NCBI GenBank assembly: GCA_026710105.1 | Contig: JAPORR010000222.1 | Coordinates: 1 to 35,208 of the forward strand | Origin: Alphaproteobacteria bacterium | Lineage (GTDB): Bacteria; Pseudomonadota; Alphaproteobacteria; Bin95 | Reading direction: 5' to 3' | Length of the DNA stretch: 35,208 bases | Shown here: positions 22,497-31,965 of the stretch, in pieces | Layout of the letters: each line of letters starts with the position of its first letter | Position numbering within the stretch: the stretch's first letter is position 1 | Program-made: the position numbers and the translations under genes | Notes under the pieces: model-generated | Told to the model about the DNA's origin: nothing | Seen by the model: only the letters and a program-made list of their open reading frames with translations | Database searches by the model: none

Positions 22497-23522
22497 ATGG
22501 CGTATATCGTGAAGATCGCCCAATGGGACGAACCGGTGGAAGTGGATGACGACCAGACGCTGCTCGAGGCCGCGCTGGAGCAGGGCGCGCCCTATCCGCA
22601 TGGGTGCCGGTCCGGCAATTGCGGTGCCTGTAAGAGCCGGCTCTATGCGGGCCGCGTCGAGATGGAGCCGCATTCCGACTTCGCGCTGACGGCCGAAGAG
22701 AAGGAGAGCGGCTTCGTGCTCGCCTGCCGCTCACACCCGCAGGAGAACCTCGAGGTCGCGTGGTTCAATGACGACGAGGAAGCGGTTGCCCATCCGCTGC
22801 GCCGCTTCGAGGCAACCGTGGCCGAACGCACGCGGATGACGCATGACATCCTGCGGCTGCGCCTCGCCCTGCCTGAGGGCGTCGCGTTCGCCTATACCGC
22901 CGGTCAATATGCCTCGCTCCGCTTCGCCGGCCTGCCGGCTCGCGACTATTCCATGGCGTCGAAGCCCGGCAGCTCCATGCTCGAATTCCATATCCGCGCG
23001 ATGCAAGACGGCGCAGTCTCCAATTTCGTCCAGGATGAGGTCAGGGAGGGCGACAAGGTCGCGGTCGAGGGGCCCTATGGCGCGGCCTATCTGCGCGAGG
23101 CACACCGTGGTCCGATCCTGGCGATCGCCGGCGGCTCGGGCTTAGCACCCATCAAGGCGATCCTGGAGGCCGCGCTCAACAAGGGCATGCCGCAACCGAT
23201 GTTCCTCTATTTCGGTCTGCGCGCCGAACGCGATGTCTATCTGGAGGACGAGCTTGCGAGGCTTGCGGCGGCGCATGAACAGCTCAGCGTCCGAGTAGTG
23301 CTCTCGGAACCCGGAGACGACACAGCCCGGCGCACGGGCTTCGTGCATGAAGCCGTGGGGGCAGATTTCGACGATCTCGACGGCTATAAGGCCTACCTCG
23401 CCGGGCCGCCAGCGATGGTCGAGGCGGCAACGGACATGCTGGCGGCGCGCACCATGCGCCCCGAGGATGTCCATGCCGATGCCTTCTATACGGAGGCCGA
23501 GAAAGCCGCGCTCAATGGCTGA
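22497..23522 (+). CDS. Ferredoxin-FAD-NAD(P) reductase (oxygenase-reductase type)
   Basis: This 341-aa electron-transfer protein has a plant-type [2Fe-2S] domain at the amino terminus (cysteines C37, C42, C45 and C77, spaced CX4CX2CX31C), then a ferredoxin-reductase module with FAD-binding RDYSMAS (149-155), and an NAD-binding half starting GPILAIAGGSGLAPIKAIL and ending YLAGPPAMVEAA. This is the layout of phenol hydroxylase P5, toluate/benzoate dioxygenase reductase and CDP-6-deoxyglucoseen reductase. It normally passes electrons from NAD(P)H to an oxygenase or other acceptor, none of which is adjacent. Instead it follows pntB by 13 nt, so it is likely co-transcribed with the transhydrogenase. 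Its stop overlaps xthA by 8 nt. Confidence 0.92.
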   Translation: MAYIVKIAQWDEPVEVDDDQTLLEAALEQGAPYPHGCRSGNCGACKSRLYAGRVEMEPHSDFALTAEEKESGFVLACRSHPQENLEVAWFNDDEEAVAHPLRRFEATVAERTRMTHDILRLRLALPEGVAFAYTAGQYASLRFAGLPARDYSMASKPGSSMLEFHIRAMQDGAVSNFVQDEVREGDKVAVEGPYGAAYLREAHRGPILAIAGGSGLAPIKAILEAALNKGMPQPMFLYFGLRAERDVYLEDELARLAAAHEQLSVRVVLSEPGDDTARRTGFVHEAVGADFDDLDGYKAYLAGPPAMVEAATDMLAARTMRPEDVHADAFYTEAEKAALNG

Positions 23523-24324
23523 GCGGCTTCGGATCGCAAGCTGGAATGTGAACTCGGTCCGGCTACGCCTCGGCGGAGTCGAGCGCCTCGCGACGGAGCG
23601 TGCGCCGGATGTGCTCTGCCTCCAGGAGATCAAAGTCGAGAGCGACCATTTCCCAGTCGCGCCTTTCCAGGCGCTCGGCTATCACCATACGGTGCTTTAC
23701 GGCATTAAGGGCTATCACGGCGTCGCGATCGTCTCGCGCCTGCCGATCGAAGACGGCGGTACGCGCGACTGGTGCGGCCGGGCAGACGGGCGGCATGCCT
23801 TCGCGACCGTGGCGGGCATCGAGATCCATAATTTCTATGTACCGGCCGGCGGCGACGAGCCGGACCCGGACATCAACGACAAATTCGCACACAAGCTGCA
23901 ATTCCTCCGGGAGATGGCCGGCTGGTGGCAGGACCGGCAGCAGGACGGTGTGCGCCGGGTCATGGTAGGAGACCTCAATATCGCCCCGCTGGAAACCGAT
24001 GTCTGGTCACACCGCCAATTGCTCGGTGTGGTGAGCCACACGCCTGTCGAGGTGGAGCATCTGGCAGCAGTGCAGGAGGCACATAGCTGGATCGATGTCG
24101 TACGCCGTTTCATTCCGCCGGATGAACGGCTTTACAGCTGGTGGAGCTACCGGGCGCGCGATTGGTCAGCATCGGACCGTGGGCGACGGCTTGACCATAT
24201 CTGGGCAACGCCAGCGCTTTCCGACGCGCTTACCGGAGCCGAAGTGCTGCGCGCCGCCCGCGGCTGGAAACGGCCTTCGGACCACGCCCCTGTGATGGCC
24301 GATTTCGACTTGTCGGTTCTTTAG
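23515..24324 (+). CDS. xthA: Exodeoxyribonuclease III
   Basis: This 269-aa enzyme repairs abasic sites and 3'-blocked ends in DNA (AP endonuclease and 3'-5' exonuclease). Seen: N11 in SWNVNS, metal-binding E38 in LCLQEIK, the catalytic block GDLNIAP, and the carboxyl-terminal DHAPVMADF with the essential D-H pair. Length is normal. ATG 23515 begins the homology and overlaps the upstream reductase by 8 nt, so it is translated from the same message. An inverted repeat follows the stop. Coupling of a DNA-repair gene to a redox operon could serve oxidative damage repair, but that is inference. Confidence 0.95.
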   Translation: MAERLRIASWNVNSVRLRLGGVERLATERAPDVLCLQEIKVESDHFPVAPFQALGYHHTVLYGIKGYHGVAIVSRLPIEDGGTRDWCGRADGRHAFATVAGIEIHNFYVPAGGDEPDPDINDKFAHKLQFLREMAGWWQDRQQDGVRRVMVGDLNIAPLETDVWSHRQLLGVVSHTPVEVEHLAAVQEAHSWIDVVRRFIPPDERLYSWWSYRARDWSASDRGRRLDHIWATPALSDALTGAEVLRAARGWKRPSDHAPVMADFDLSVL

Positions 24325-24325
24325 G

Positions 24326-24375
24326 CGCAACTCGGAATATCAATGAGTTCGTATCTTCGCGACCCCCGAGTTGCG
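24326..24375. other. 10-bp inverted repeat between xthA and ppdK
   Basis: CGCAACTCGG (24326-24335) and CCGAGTTGCG (24366-24375) are perfect arms with a 30-nt spacer, beginning 2 nt after the xthA stop. The spacing is long for an intrinsic terminator. It may act as a structured 3' end for xthA. Confidence 0.4.
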
Positions 24376-24450
24376 GAAGTCGGGTTAGGGTGCGCCGTGA
24401 TGACGGCGTGCCGCACTCCATGAACAAATCGGCTGAAGATTGAGCGCAAT

Positions 24451-24468
24451 GGGCCGGCGGGACGGCCC
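24451..24468 (-). other. Hairpin at the ppdK stop
   Basis: GGGCCG, loop GCGGGA and CGGCCC form a perfect 6-bp stem ending on the last base of the ppdK stop codon. No T-run follows on the minus strand, so it is not a standard terminator, but it could protect the 3' end of the long minus-strand message. Confidence 0.3.
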
Positions 24469-27149
24469 TAGGGCGCAGGCGGTGCTTGATCCTGTTTCTT
24501 GCCCTTCCCCAACGAAATTGCTGCCTGGGCGGCGGCGAGGCGCGCTATGGGGACGCGATAGGGCGAGCAGGAGACATAGTCGAGGCCGATGTCGTGGCAG
24601 AAAACAACCGAGGCTGGATCGCCGCCATGCTCGCCGCAAATGCCGAGTTTGAGGTCCGGCCGCGCGGCCCGGCCGCGCTCGGCAGCGAGGCGCACCAACT
24701 CGCCTACACCGTCGATGTCCAGCGTTTCGAACGGGTCATTCGCGAGGATACCACCGTCACGATAGGCGCCGAGAAAAGAGCTAGCATCATCACGGGAAAT
24801 GCCGAAGGCAGTCTGCGTCAGGTCGTTGGTGCCAAAGGAGAAGAACGCAGCGGCGGGGGCAATCTCAGCTGCACGGAGCGCGGCACGCGGCAGTTCGATC
24901 ATCGTGCCGATGCTGTAGGCGAGCGCTGTGCTGGTCTCCTCCACCACCGATGCCGCTGTCCGGTCGATAATCGCCTTGATGTACTCCAATTCGCTGCCAG
25001 TGGCGACCAACGGCACCATGACCTCCGGCTCCGCCCCAGTTTCAGCAGCGGCCTCGAAGATCGCGCGGGCCTGCATCTCGTAGATTTCGGGCCAGGTGAC
25101 GCCCAGTCGGCAGCCGCGATGGCCAAGCATCGGATTCTCCTCCTCCAGGCGGAGCGCGCGGCGGCGCAGCTTGACCGCATCGACGCCCGCTGCCGCTGCC
25201 ACTTCAGCCGTCTCTTCCTCGGTACGCGGCAGGAATTCATGCAGCGGTGGATCTAGCAGCCGGATCGTCACCGGCAAGCCGTCCATAATCCGGAACAGCG
25301 CCACGAAATCCCGGCGCTGCATGGGCAGAAGCTTGGCGAGTGCGGTGCGGCGCCCAGTCTCATCGTCGGCCAGGATCATCTCGCGCATGGCCAGGATTCG
25401 ATCCGCGTCGAAGAACATATGCTCCGTACGGCAGAGCCCGATGCCCTCCGCCCCGAAAGCACGGGCCGCCTCCGCATCGCGCGGCGTCTCTGCATTCGCG
25501 CGCACCCGAAGCAGGCGCGCCTCATCCGCCCATTCCATCAGCTGCGCAAAGCCGCCCGTAACCTCGGGCTGGATGGTTGCGATCTCGCCCGCCATCACCT
25601 CGCCCGTGCCGCCGTCTATGGTGATCCGGTCCGCGGTCGTGAAGCACCGTCCGCCGGCCAGCATGACCCCGCTTTCAGCGTCGATGCGAACTGCACCCGC
25701 ACCGGACACGCAGGCCCGCCCCATGCCACGCGCCACCACGGCCGCGTGGCTCGTCATGCCGCCGCGCGAGGTGAGGATGCCGCGTGCGGCATGCATGCCA
25801 TGAATGTCCTCGGGGCTGGTCTCGCTGCGCACAAGGATCACCGCCTCGTCGGCCGCGGCCGCCTGCTCGGCCGCATCGGCGGTGAAGACGATCCGGCCCG
25901 ATGCCGCGCCGGGCGAAGCCGGCAGACCGCGTGCGATCACATCACGCTCGGCATCGGGATCGAGCGTTGGATGCAGGAGCTGTTCCAGCGCCTGTGGCTC
26001 GATGCGCATGACCGCTTCCTCTGGCCCGATTGTTCCTTCCTCAACCATATCGACCGCAATTTGCAGCGCTGCCTGGGCCGTACGCTTGCCGGAGCGCGTC
26101 TGGAGCATCCATAGTCGGCCGGTCTCGACTGTAAACTCGATGTCCTGCATGTCGCGGAAATGACACTCCAGCTGGGCGCGCATTTCCATGAGGCGAGCGA
26201 AGGCCTCCGGCATGGCCCGCTCCATCGGCGACTGCTGTGAGCCGCGCGCCTGCGCATCCGCTACCGTAAGGCTCTGGGGCGTGCGGATGCCAGCTACCAC
26301 ATCCTCGCCCTGAGCATTGACAAGATATTCGCCGTAAAGCGCATTCTCGCCGGTGGAAGGATTACGAGTGAAGGCGACGCCGGTGGCGCAGTCCTCACCC
26401 ATATTGCCGAACACCATGGCCTGCACATTGACTGCCGTGCCCCACACCTCGGGGATATCATGCAGGCGACGATAGGTCCGGGCGCGCGGCGTCTGCCAGC
26501 TTCGCATCACCGCGCCGATCGCCTCCCATAGCTGGGCGTGAGGCTCATCGGGAAACGGAACACCCGTCTCCGTCAGCACGATCTCCTTGAAACGGGTGGT
26601 GAGAGCGCGCCAGTCTTCCGCGTTGAGGTCGGCGTCGGCGTCGACGCCCTTCCTGTCCTTGAGGTGCTCGATCTCCTCCTCGAAGAGCCCGCGGTCGACG
26701 CCGAGTGCTACATCAGCGAACATCTGGACGAAGCGCCGGTAGCTGTCGAAAGCGAAGCGCCGGTCGCCGGCGCTTACCGCCAGCGCCTCCACCGTGCGGT
26801 CGTTCAGGCCGAGATTGAGCACCGTGTCCATCATGCCAGGCATGGAGACCCTGGCGCCGGAGCGCACGGAAAGCAGAAGTGGCTCGTCCTCACCGCCAAA
26901 CTGCCTGTCGACCGCCGCCTCGACCACCGCCAACGCCGCCTCGACCTGTTCTTCCAGCCCTGCCGGATAGCATTCGCCGTCCTCATAGAAGCGCGTGCAG
27001 ACCTCGGTGGTGATCGTGAAGCCCGGCGGGACCGGCAGGCCAAGACGCGCCATCTCAGCGAGGTTGGCACCCTTGCCGCCGAGCAGCGCATTCATCTCCG
27101 CGCCTCCAGCAGTCTTCTCGCCTCCAAAGGCGTAAACCCAGCGGGTCAT
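24468..27149 (-). CDS. ppdK: Pyruvate, phosphate dikinase
   Basis: This 893-aa enzyme reversibly converts pyruvate, ATP and phosphate to PEP, AMP and diphosphate, serving gluconeogenesis or glycolysis. Domains in order: nucleotide-binding domain starting YAFGGEKTAGGAEMNALLGGKGANLAEM, the swivelling phosphohistidine domain with H468 in GGMTSHAAVVARGMGRACV (shown in part), and the PEP-binding barrel with GLCRTEHMFF and catalytic C838 in ICGEHGGDP. All key residues are present and length is normal. It starts 3 nt after the glyS stop, so it is translated from the glyQS message. The combination with gpmA in the same run gives two steps of lower glycolysis. Confidence 0.97.
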   Translation of the reverse strand: MTRWVYAFGGEKTAGGAEMNALLGGKGANLAEMARLGLPVPPGFTITTEVCTRFYEDGECYPAGLEEQVEAALAVVEAAVDRQFGGEDEPLLLSVRSGARVSMPGMMDTVLNLGLNDRTVEALAVSAGDRRFAFDSYRRFVQMFADVALGVDRGLFEEEIEHLKDRKGVDADADLNAEDWRALTTRFKEIVLTETGVPFPDEPHAQLWEAIGAVMRSWQTPRARTYRRLHDIPEVWGTAVNVQAMVFGNMGEDCATGVAFTRNPSTGENALYGEYLVNAQGEDVVAGIRTPQSLTVADAQARGSQQSPMERAMPEAFARLMEMRAQLECHFRDMQDIEFTVETGRLWMLQTRSGKRTAQAALQIAVDMVEEGTIGPEEAVMRIEPQALEQLLHPTLDPDAERDVIARGLPASPGAASGRIVFTADAAEQAAAADEAVILVRSETSPEDIHGMHAARGILTSRGGMTSHAAVVARGMGRACVSGAGAVRIDAESGVMLAGGRCFTTADRITIDGGTGEVMAGEIATIQPEVTGGFAQLMEWADEARLLRVRANAETPRDAEAARAFGAEGIGLCRTEHMFFDADRILAMREMILADDETGRRTALAKLLPMQRRDFVALFRIMDGLPVTIRLLDPPLHEFLPRTEEETAEVAAAAGVDAVKLRRRALRLEEENPMLGHRGCRLGVTWPEIYEMQARAIFEAAAETGAEPEVMVPLVATGSELEYIKAIIDRTAASVVEETSTALAYSIGTMIELPRAALRAAEIAPAAAFFSFGTNDLTQTAFGISRDDASSFLGAYRDGGILANDPFETLDIDGVGELVRLAAERGRAARPDLKLGICGEHGGDPASVVFCHDIGLDYVSCSPYRVPIARLAAAQAAISLGKGKKQDQAPPAP

Positions 27150-27152
27150 GCC

Positions 27153-29204
27153 TCAGCCCTCTATTCTGGAGAAATCCGCAACACCCGAAGTCGCGGCACG
27201 GATGCCGGCCAACAAACGGAGGCGGTTGATGCGGAGCGGGGCATCTTCGGCATTGACTGTCACCTCGTCGAAGAACCGGTCAACCGGGGCACGTAGGGCG
27301 GCCAGTGCCTGCGTGGCGGCGGCGAAGTCCTCCGCCTCGACCGCACGTGAGGCCGCCGCACTCGCTTGCATCAGCGCATCGTGAAGCGCACGTTCGGCCT
27401 CGACGACGAAGGCTACAGGATCGGCGTCCGCGCCATAGGACGTACTGTCTTTCTTCTCCTCTATGGCGAGAATGCTGCCAGCGCGCCGGCAGGCCGCGAG
27501 CAGGTTGGCACCGTCCTCCTCATCCACGAAGCGTTCGAGGAAGGCGACACGGGCCATGAGCCGCGTCAGGTCATCCTCATTACCGAGCGCGAAAACGGCG
27601 GATACAAGATCGTGCCTTGTGCCGCGTTCGCGCAGATGCGCCTTCAGCCGATCCTCGAAAAAGGCGAGGAGCGAGTCCGCGCCCTCCTCCGTTCCATAGC
27701 CTCCCTGCGCCGCCGCGATCGCCTGCCTGAGCGGTAGGCGCAGGCCGTTTTCGAGCACGATGCGGACAATACCGAGCGCCGCGCGGCGCAATGCGAATGG
27801 ATCGCGCGAGCCCGTCGGACGCTCGTCTATAGAGAAGAACCCGGCCAGTGTATCGAATTTGTCGGCGAGCGCCGCGACGATCGACACGGGCGCGTCTGGA
27901 GCGTCATCGCGCGGCCCCTGCGGCCTGTAGTGCGCTGCCAGCGCTTCGGCGACCTCAGCGTCCAGCCCCTCGCCGAGGGCATAATAGCGGCCCATGACGC
28001 CCTGCAATTCGGGGAATTCGCCAACCATGCCCGTCACAAGATCAGCCTTGGCAAGGCGCGCTGCCTGCCGGCAGAGGCCAACGACGGCGCCGGGCACAAA
28101 CGGCGTCAGCCATGCCGCAAGCTGTTCCAGCCGCTCGACCTTGCCACCAACACTGCCGAGCTTTGCATGGAATACCACTTTGTCGAGCCCTGGCAGAAGG
28201 TCTTCCAGCCTGCGCGTCCGATCCTGGTCCCAAAAGAAGCGGGCGTCGGCGAGGCGCGCGCGCAGCACGCGTTCATTGCCGGCCCGAACGGCTGCATTGC
28301 CGTCAAACGCCTCGATATTCGCGACGAACAAGAAGCGTGGCGCCAGTCCGCCCGTCTCGTCCTCTACAGGGAAGTAGCGCTGATGCGACTTCATGCTCGT
28401 CACCAATACTTCGGGCGGCAAGTCGAGGAAGGCCGGGTCGAAATCACCCACGCCCGATACCGGCCATTCCGTGAGGCCGGCATTCTCGGCCAGCAGCCGC
28501 CCGGAAAGGCGCACGCCCTCTGGCGCACTCTCCCGGATGCGCTGCATGCGCTCTTCCACATCGATCAGCACGTAAGCCGCACGGAGCTTCGTTTCATAGT
28601 CGGCAAAGCCAGTGACGGGGAACGCCCCCGGCGCCATGAAACGGTGGCCCCGTGTGCAATTTGAGAAATTGAGCTGTCCTTCCGCGCCGCCGATTGCAAC
28701 GCCGCCAGGCAATGCTTCGCCGCCAAAAAGGGCCAACACGCCTCGCAGCGGCCGCACATAGCGCATAGACGCATCGCCCCAGCGCATGGATTTGGGCCAG
28801 GAGAGCCTCCCCACCGCGTCAGCCACGACGTGCGCCAGAACCTCGCGCACTGGGCGGCCTGGAACGCTGTGCCGGGAGAACCAGAACTCTGCCTTGCCCT
28901 GTTGACGGCGCTCGCAGTCATCGAGACTGGTGAGACCCACCGCTTTCAAAAAGCCCTCGACGGCCCGGTCCGGCGCGCCGACGCGCGGACCCTTGCGCAT
29001 CTCGATCCGGTCCGGCTGGCGCTCAGGCAGGTCCTTGACCACGAGCGCGATCCGGCGCGGGGTAGCGAATCCGCGTGAGGCCCCATGCGCAAGGTCTGCG
29101 TCCTTGAGCCCGTCTAGAACAAGGTTTTCGAAGTCGCACCGCGCCGGGTCCTGCATCCGCGCCGGGATTTCCTCGGAGAGAAGTTCGACGAGCAGCTCAC
29201 TCAT
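27153..29204 (-). CDS. glyS: Glycyl-tRNA synthetase beta subunit
   Basis: This 683-aa subunit pairs with GlyQ in the bacterial alpha2-beta2 glycyl-tRNA synthetase and binds the tRNA. Seen: [18 protein letters not shown] at the start, [11 protein letters not shown], the KSMRWGD block, HQRYFPVED, and a carboxyl-terminal helical DALR-like domain from about residue 560 to the end. ATG 29204 overlaps the glyQ stop by 4 nt (ATGA). The upstream open frame to 29357 is glyQ shadow. Length is standard. Confidence 0.97.
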   Translation of the reverse strand: MSELLVELLSEEIPARMQDPARCDFENLVLDGLKDADLAHGASRGFATPRRIALVVKDLPERQPDRIEMRKGPRVGAPDRAVEGFLKAVGLTSLDDCERRQQGKAEFWFSRHSVPGRPVREVLAHVVADAVGRLSWPKSMRWGDASMRYVRPLRGVLALFGGEALPGGVAIGGAEGQLNFSNCTRGHRFMAPGAFPVTGFADYETKLRAAYVLIDVEERMQRIRESAPEGVRLSGRLLAENAGLTEWPVSGVGDFDPAFLDLPPEVLVTSMKSHQRYFPVEDETGGLAPRFLFVANIEAFDGNAAVRAGNERVLRARLADARFFWDQDRTRRLEDLLPGLDKVVFHAKLGSVGGKVERLEQLAAWLTPFVPGAVVGLCRQAARLAKADLVTGMVGEFPELQGVMGRYYALGEGLDAEVAEALAAHYRPQGPRDDAPDAPVSIVAALADKFDTLAGFFSIDERPTGSRDPFALRRAALGIVRIVLENGLRLPLRQAIAAAQGGYGTEEGADSLLAFFEDRLKAHLRERGTRHDLVSAVFALGNEDDLTRLMARVAFLERFVDEEDGANLLAACRRAGSILAIEEKKDSTSYGADADPVAFVVEAERALHDALMQASAAASRAVEAEDFAAATQALAALRAPVDRFFDEVTVNAEDAPLRINRLRLLAGIRAATSGVADFSRIEG

Positions 29205-30076
29205 GCCGGAGCGTCCAGATGGCCGCGGGCGCGCAGCCATGCCCCGGCTGCAGCGCGCGCAAGCGCGCGCACGCGCCCGATATAGGCAGCCCGCTCGGTC
29301 ACGCTCACTACACCGCGGGCATCCAACATGTTGAAGGCGTGGCTCGCCAGAATGCACTGGTCATAGGCCGGCAGTGCCAGCCCCGCTTCCACCAATGCCG
29401 CGCATTCGCGCTCGGCATCGGTGAAATGGCGAAACAGCGCGTCAGTGTCCGCATGTTCGAAATTGTAGGCCGAGAACTCGCGTTCGGCCTGATGGAAAAC
29501 ATCGCCATAGGAGAGGCCTGCGCCGTTGAAATCAAGGTCATATACATTTTCGACCCCCTGAACATACATCGCGAGGCGCTCAAGCCCATAGGTGATCTCG
29601 CCCGAGACCGGATTACAATCATAGCCGCCGACCTGCTGGAAATAAGTAAACTGGCTCACTTCCATGCCGTCGCACCAAACCTCCCAACCGAGGCCCCATG
29701 CCCCGATCGTCGGGCTCTCCCAGTCATCCTCGACAAGGCGGAGGTCGTGTTCGCGCGCATTGATGCCGATCTCGGCGAGCGAGGCGAAATAGAGGTCGAG
29801 AATGTCGGGTGGGCTCGGCTTCAGCAGCACCTGAAACTGGTAGTAGTGCTGGAGCCGGTTGGGGTTCTCGCCGTAGCGTCCGTCGGCGGGGCGGCGCGAG
29901 GGCTGCACATAGGCGGCGCGCCACGGCTCAGGCCCAAGCGAACGGAGCGTCGTTGCGGGATGGAAGGTGCCAGCACCCACCTGCATGTCGTAAGGCTGCA
30001 GCACGGCGCAGCCCTCGCCTGCCCAGAAGCGTTGCAGGACCAGGATCAATTCCTGAAAGCTCGGCGCGGCGGTCAT
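29201..30076 (-). CDS. glyQ: Glycyl-tRNA synthetase alpha subunit
   Basis: This 291-aa catalytic subunit activates glycine with ATP and charges tRNA-Gly together with GlyS. Seen: [59 protein letters not shown], and [19 protein letters not shown], the class II core motifs of GlyQ. ATG 30076 is the family start. Its stop overlaps glyS by 4 nt. The 194 nt upstream, before the small membrane protein, could hold an internal promoter, but I cannot pick one. Confidence 0.97.
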   Translation of the reverse strand: MTAAPSFQELILVLQRFWAGEGCAVLQPYDMQVGAGTFHPATTLRSLGPEPWRAAYVQPSRRPADGRYGENPNRLQHYYQFQVLLKPSPPDILDLYFASLAEIGINAREHDLRLVEDDWESPTIGAWGLGWEVWCDGMEVSQFTYFQQVGGYDCNPVSGEITYGLERLAMYVQGVENVYDLDFNGAGLSYGDVFHQAEREFSAYNFEHADTDALFRHFTDAERECAALVEAGLALPAYDQCILASHAFNMLDARGVVSVTERAAYIGRVRALARAAAGAWLRARGHLDAPA

Positions 30077-30269
30077 GGCACGGCATATCCTGAACCGGTG
30101 CCGACAAGACGACCTGCTCTCGTCGCCCCTGACGGAGCAGAACGGGGACTTAAGGGCCGCCTTCTGGGTTGCCGCGGCGGAACCAGACTCAGAGGCCAGA
30201 GCGGCAACAGAGGCAAAATATCCGCTCCTGGCCCTCTACAAACGGACAAGGCGCCAACAGGCTTGCGCA

Positions 30270-30458
30270 TCAGTCCCGGTCCTGCCTCCGATAGGCTCCG
30301 CTTTCCGGGTCGCGTTCGAGGTCGATCGGCTCCGCGTCCTGCTCGTCACGCACCTTGTTCACAAGCCGGTTCGCCTTACGAGCCATGCCCTCGATTCGCT
30401 TCCAGCCGAAAAGCACCATGACTATGACGGCGGCGAGAAGCAGAAATTTCCAGAGCAT
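30270..30458 (-). CDS. Small single-TM membrane protein
   Basis: This 62-aa protein has one amino-terminal membrane helix (about residues 2-19, WKFLLLAAVIVMVLFGW) followed by a basic stretch and then an acidic hydrophilic tail. AAGGGAGGG sits 9 nt before the ATG, which is one of the better ribosome-binding sites in the window, so I believe it is translated. It follows the sppA-like gene by 27 nt in the same direction. Function unknown; position next to a membrane-linked peptidase may be meaningful or accidental. Confidence 0.72.
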   Translation of the reverse strand: MLWKFLLLAAVIVMVLFGWKRIEGMARKANRLVNKVRDEQDAEPIDLERDPESGAYRRQDRD

Positions 30459-30485
30459 GGGCAGACCCTCCCTTCACTGTCCCCT

Positions 30486-31271
30486 TCATAGTCCGTAGCG
30501 TGCCCAAAGCAACCGTTCCTCCACCGCATCGGCGAGCCCCGGTAACGCAAGAGGCAATGGCAAGCGGCGGCGGCGGCGAAGCGCGGTGCGCAGCCTGACC
30601 CGCTTGCCGAACCGCTCGCGGACCACCTGCTCCATCTCACCGAACCCGTCAGCAAGACCGAGTTCGACCGCCTGCCGCCCGGTCCAAACTTTGCCGGAAA
30701 AGAGGTCATCGTCCTCTTCCTTCAGTCGGGCGCCCCGGCGCTCGCGTATCCACTCGATGAAAACCTTGTGGATATCTTCCTGCATGGCGCGCAGCGTCTC
30801 GACATCTTCAACCTTTTCGGGCTGGAAGGGGTCCAGCATGCCCTTGCGCGCGCCTATCGCATGCACCCGGCGTTCGATGCCGAGGCGCCGCAACGCGCCG
30901 TCCAAGCCGAACCCGGCGAAGATGACGCCGATGGAACCGAGAATAGATGCGGGATGAACGAAGACCTCCGACCCGGCGCAAGCGAGCCAGTAGCCGCCAG
31001 ACGCTCCGACATCGTCCACGAAGCTCAGCACGGGCACACCCTTTTCTTCGCCGAGGGTGCGGATGCGGTCGGCGATGCGCGCGGACTGAACAGGGCTGCC
31101 GCCGGGGCTGTTGATCGAAAGTGCAACGGCCGCCAGCCTCCGGTAGCCGAAAGCGCGCTCAATTCCCGGCACCACGGACTCATAAGTGAGCGTCCGGCTG
31201 CCACTTCGGCCAGGCACGCCGATAACGCCAGCGAGCGGCAGGACGGCGACAGTCGGGCGGTGGAGCTTCAT
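30486..31271 (-). CDS. sppA: S49-family serine peptidase (SppA/SohB-like, no amino-terminal anchor)
   Basis: This 261-aa Ser/Lys peptidase belongs to the signal-peptide-peptidase-A family. Numbered from ATG 31271: nucleophile S91 in GASGGYW and likely general-base K143 in GARKGMLDPF, plus the INSPGGSP oxyanion/strand segment and ILGSIGVIFA. It is the short, single-domain form and lacks a clear amino-terminal membrane helix, unlike E. coli SppA, so it may be cytoplasmic or peripherally bound. A TTG at 31280 is also in frame and would overlap the gpmA stop; ATG 31271 lies 1 nt past that stop. Neither has a strong ribosome-binding site, which fits translational coupling. Substrates are unknown. 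Confidence 0.88.
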   Translation of the reverse strand: MKLHRPTVAVLPLAGVIGVPGRSGSRTLTYESVVPGIERAFGYRRLAAVALSINSPGGSPVQSARIADRIRTLGEEKGVPVLSFVDDVGASGGYWLACAGSEVFVHPASILGSIGVIFAGFGLDGALRRLGIERRVHAIGARKGMLDPFQPEKVEDVETLRAMQEDIHKVFIEWIRERRGARLKEEDDDLFSGKVWTGRQAVELGLADGFGEMEQVVRERFGKRVRLRTALRRRRRLPLPLALPGLADAVEERLLWARYGL

Positions 31272-31272
31272 T

Positions 31273-31965
31273 TCAGTCAAGGTCGAAGACGCTGAGCGGC
31301 TTCAGTTCGTCGTCAAGCTCATAGATGCGCGGGCGCCCGGTCGCAATTTCAAAAGAGGGGATGTCCTCATCCGAAATACCCTCCAAGTGCTTGATGAGGG
31401 CACGCAGCGAGTTGCCATGTGCGGAAATCAGCACCCGCTCGCCACGCCGAACCCTGGGCGCAATCGCGGCATCCCAACAGGGCCGCACCCGTTCGATGGT
31501 CAGCTTCAGCGTCTCACACACCGGCACGCCGCCCGGCACTTCCGCATAGCGCCGGTCCGCCGCCTGTTCCCGCCAGCGCGGATCGTCGTGATCCAGCGCC
31601 GGCGGCGGCGTGTCGAAGCTGCGGCGCCAGATATGCACCTGCTCCTCGCCGTGGCGCTCGCGCATCTCCTGCTTGTTGAGGCCAGTGAGCCCGCCATAGT
31701 GGCGCTCGTTCAGCCGCCAGTCGCGGACCACTGGCAGCCACATACGGTCCATGCGGTCGAGCGTGATCCAGAGCGTACGTATGGCCCGCTTCAGCACCGA
31801 GGTGTAACAGACATCAAAATCAAAGCCCCCCGCCTTGAGTGCATCCCCTGCCCGCTCGGCCTCCGCCACGCCAGCCTCGGTAAGGTCCACATCCACCCAG
31901 CCGGTGAAGCGGTCCTGGTGGTTCCACACGCTTTGCCCGTGCCGCAGCAGTACGAGGGTTGTCAT
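31273..31965 (-). CDS. gpmA: 2,3-bisphosphoglycerate-dependent phosphoglycerate mutase
   Basis: This 230-aa enzyme interconverts 3- and 2-phosphoglycerate through a phosphohistidine. Seen: [10 protein letters not shown] with catalytic H9, the [14 protein letters not shown] block, the general-acid region [13 protein letters not shown], and [19 protein letters not shown]. This is the full GpmA signature. Its ATG overlaps the LLM oxidoreductase stop by 4 nt and its stop touches the sppA-like start. It lacks its own good ribosome-binding site, as expected for a coupled gene. Confidence 0.96.
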   Translation of the reverse strand: MTTLVLLRHGQSVWNHQDRFTGWVDVDLTEAGVAEAERAGDALKAGGFDFDVCYTSVLKRAIRTLWITLDRMDRMWLPVVRDWRLNERHYGGLTGLNKQEMRERHGEEQVHIWRRSFDTPPPALDHDDPRWREQAADRRYAEVPGGVPVCETLKLTIERVRPCWDAAIAPRVRRGERVLISAHGNSLRALIKHLEGISDEDIPSFEIATGRPRIYELDDELKPLSVFDLD

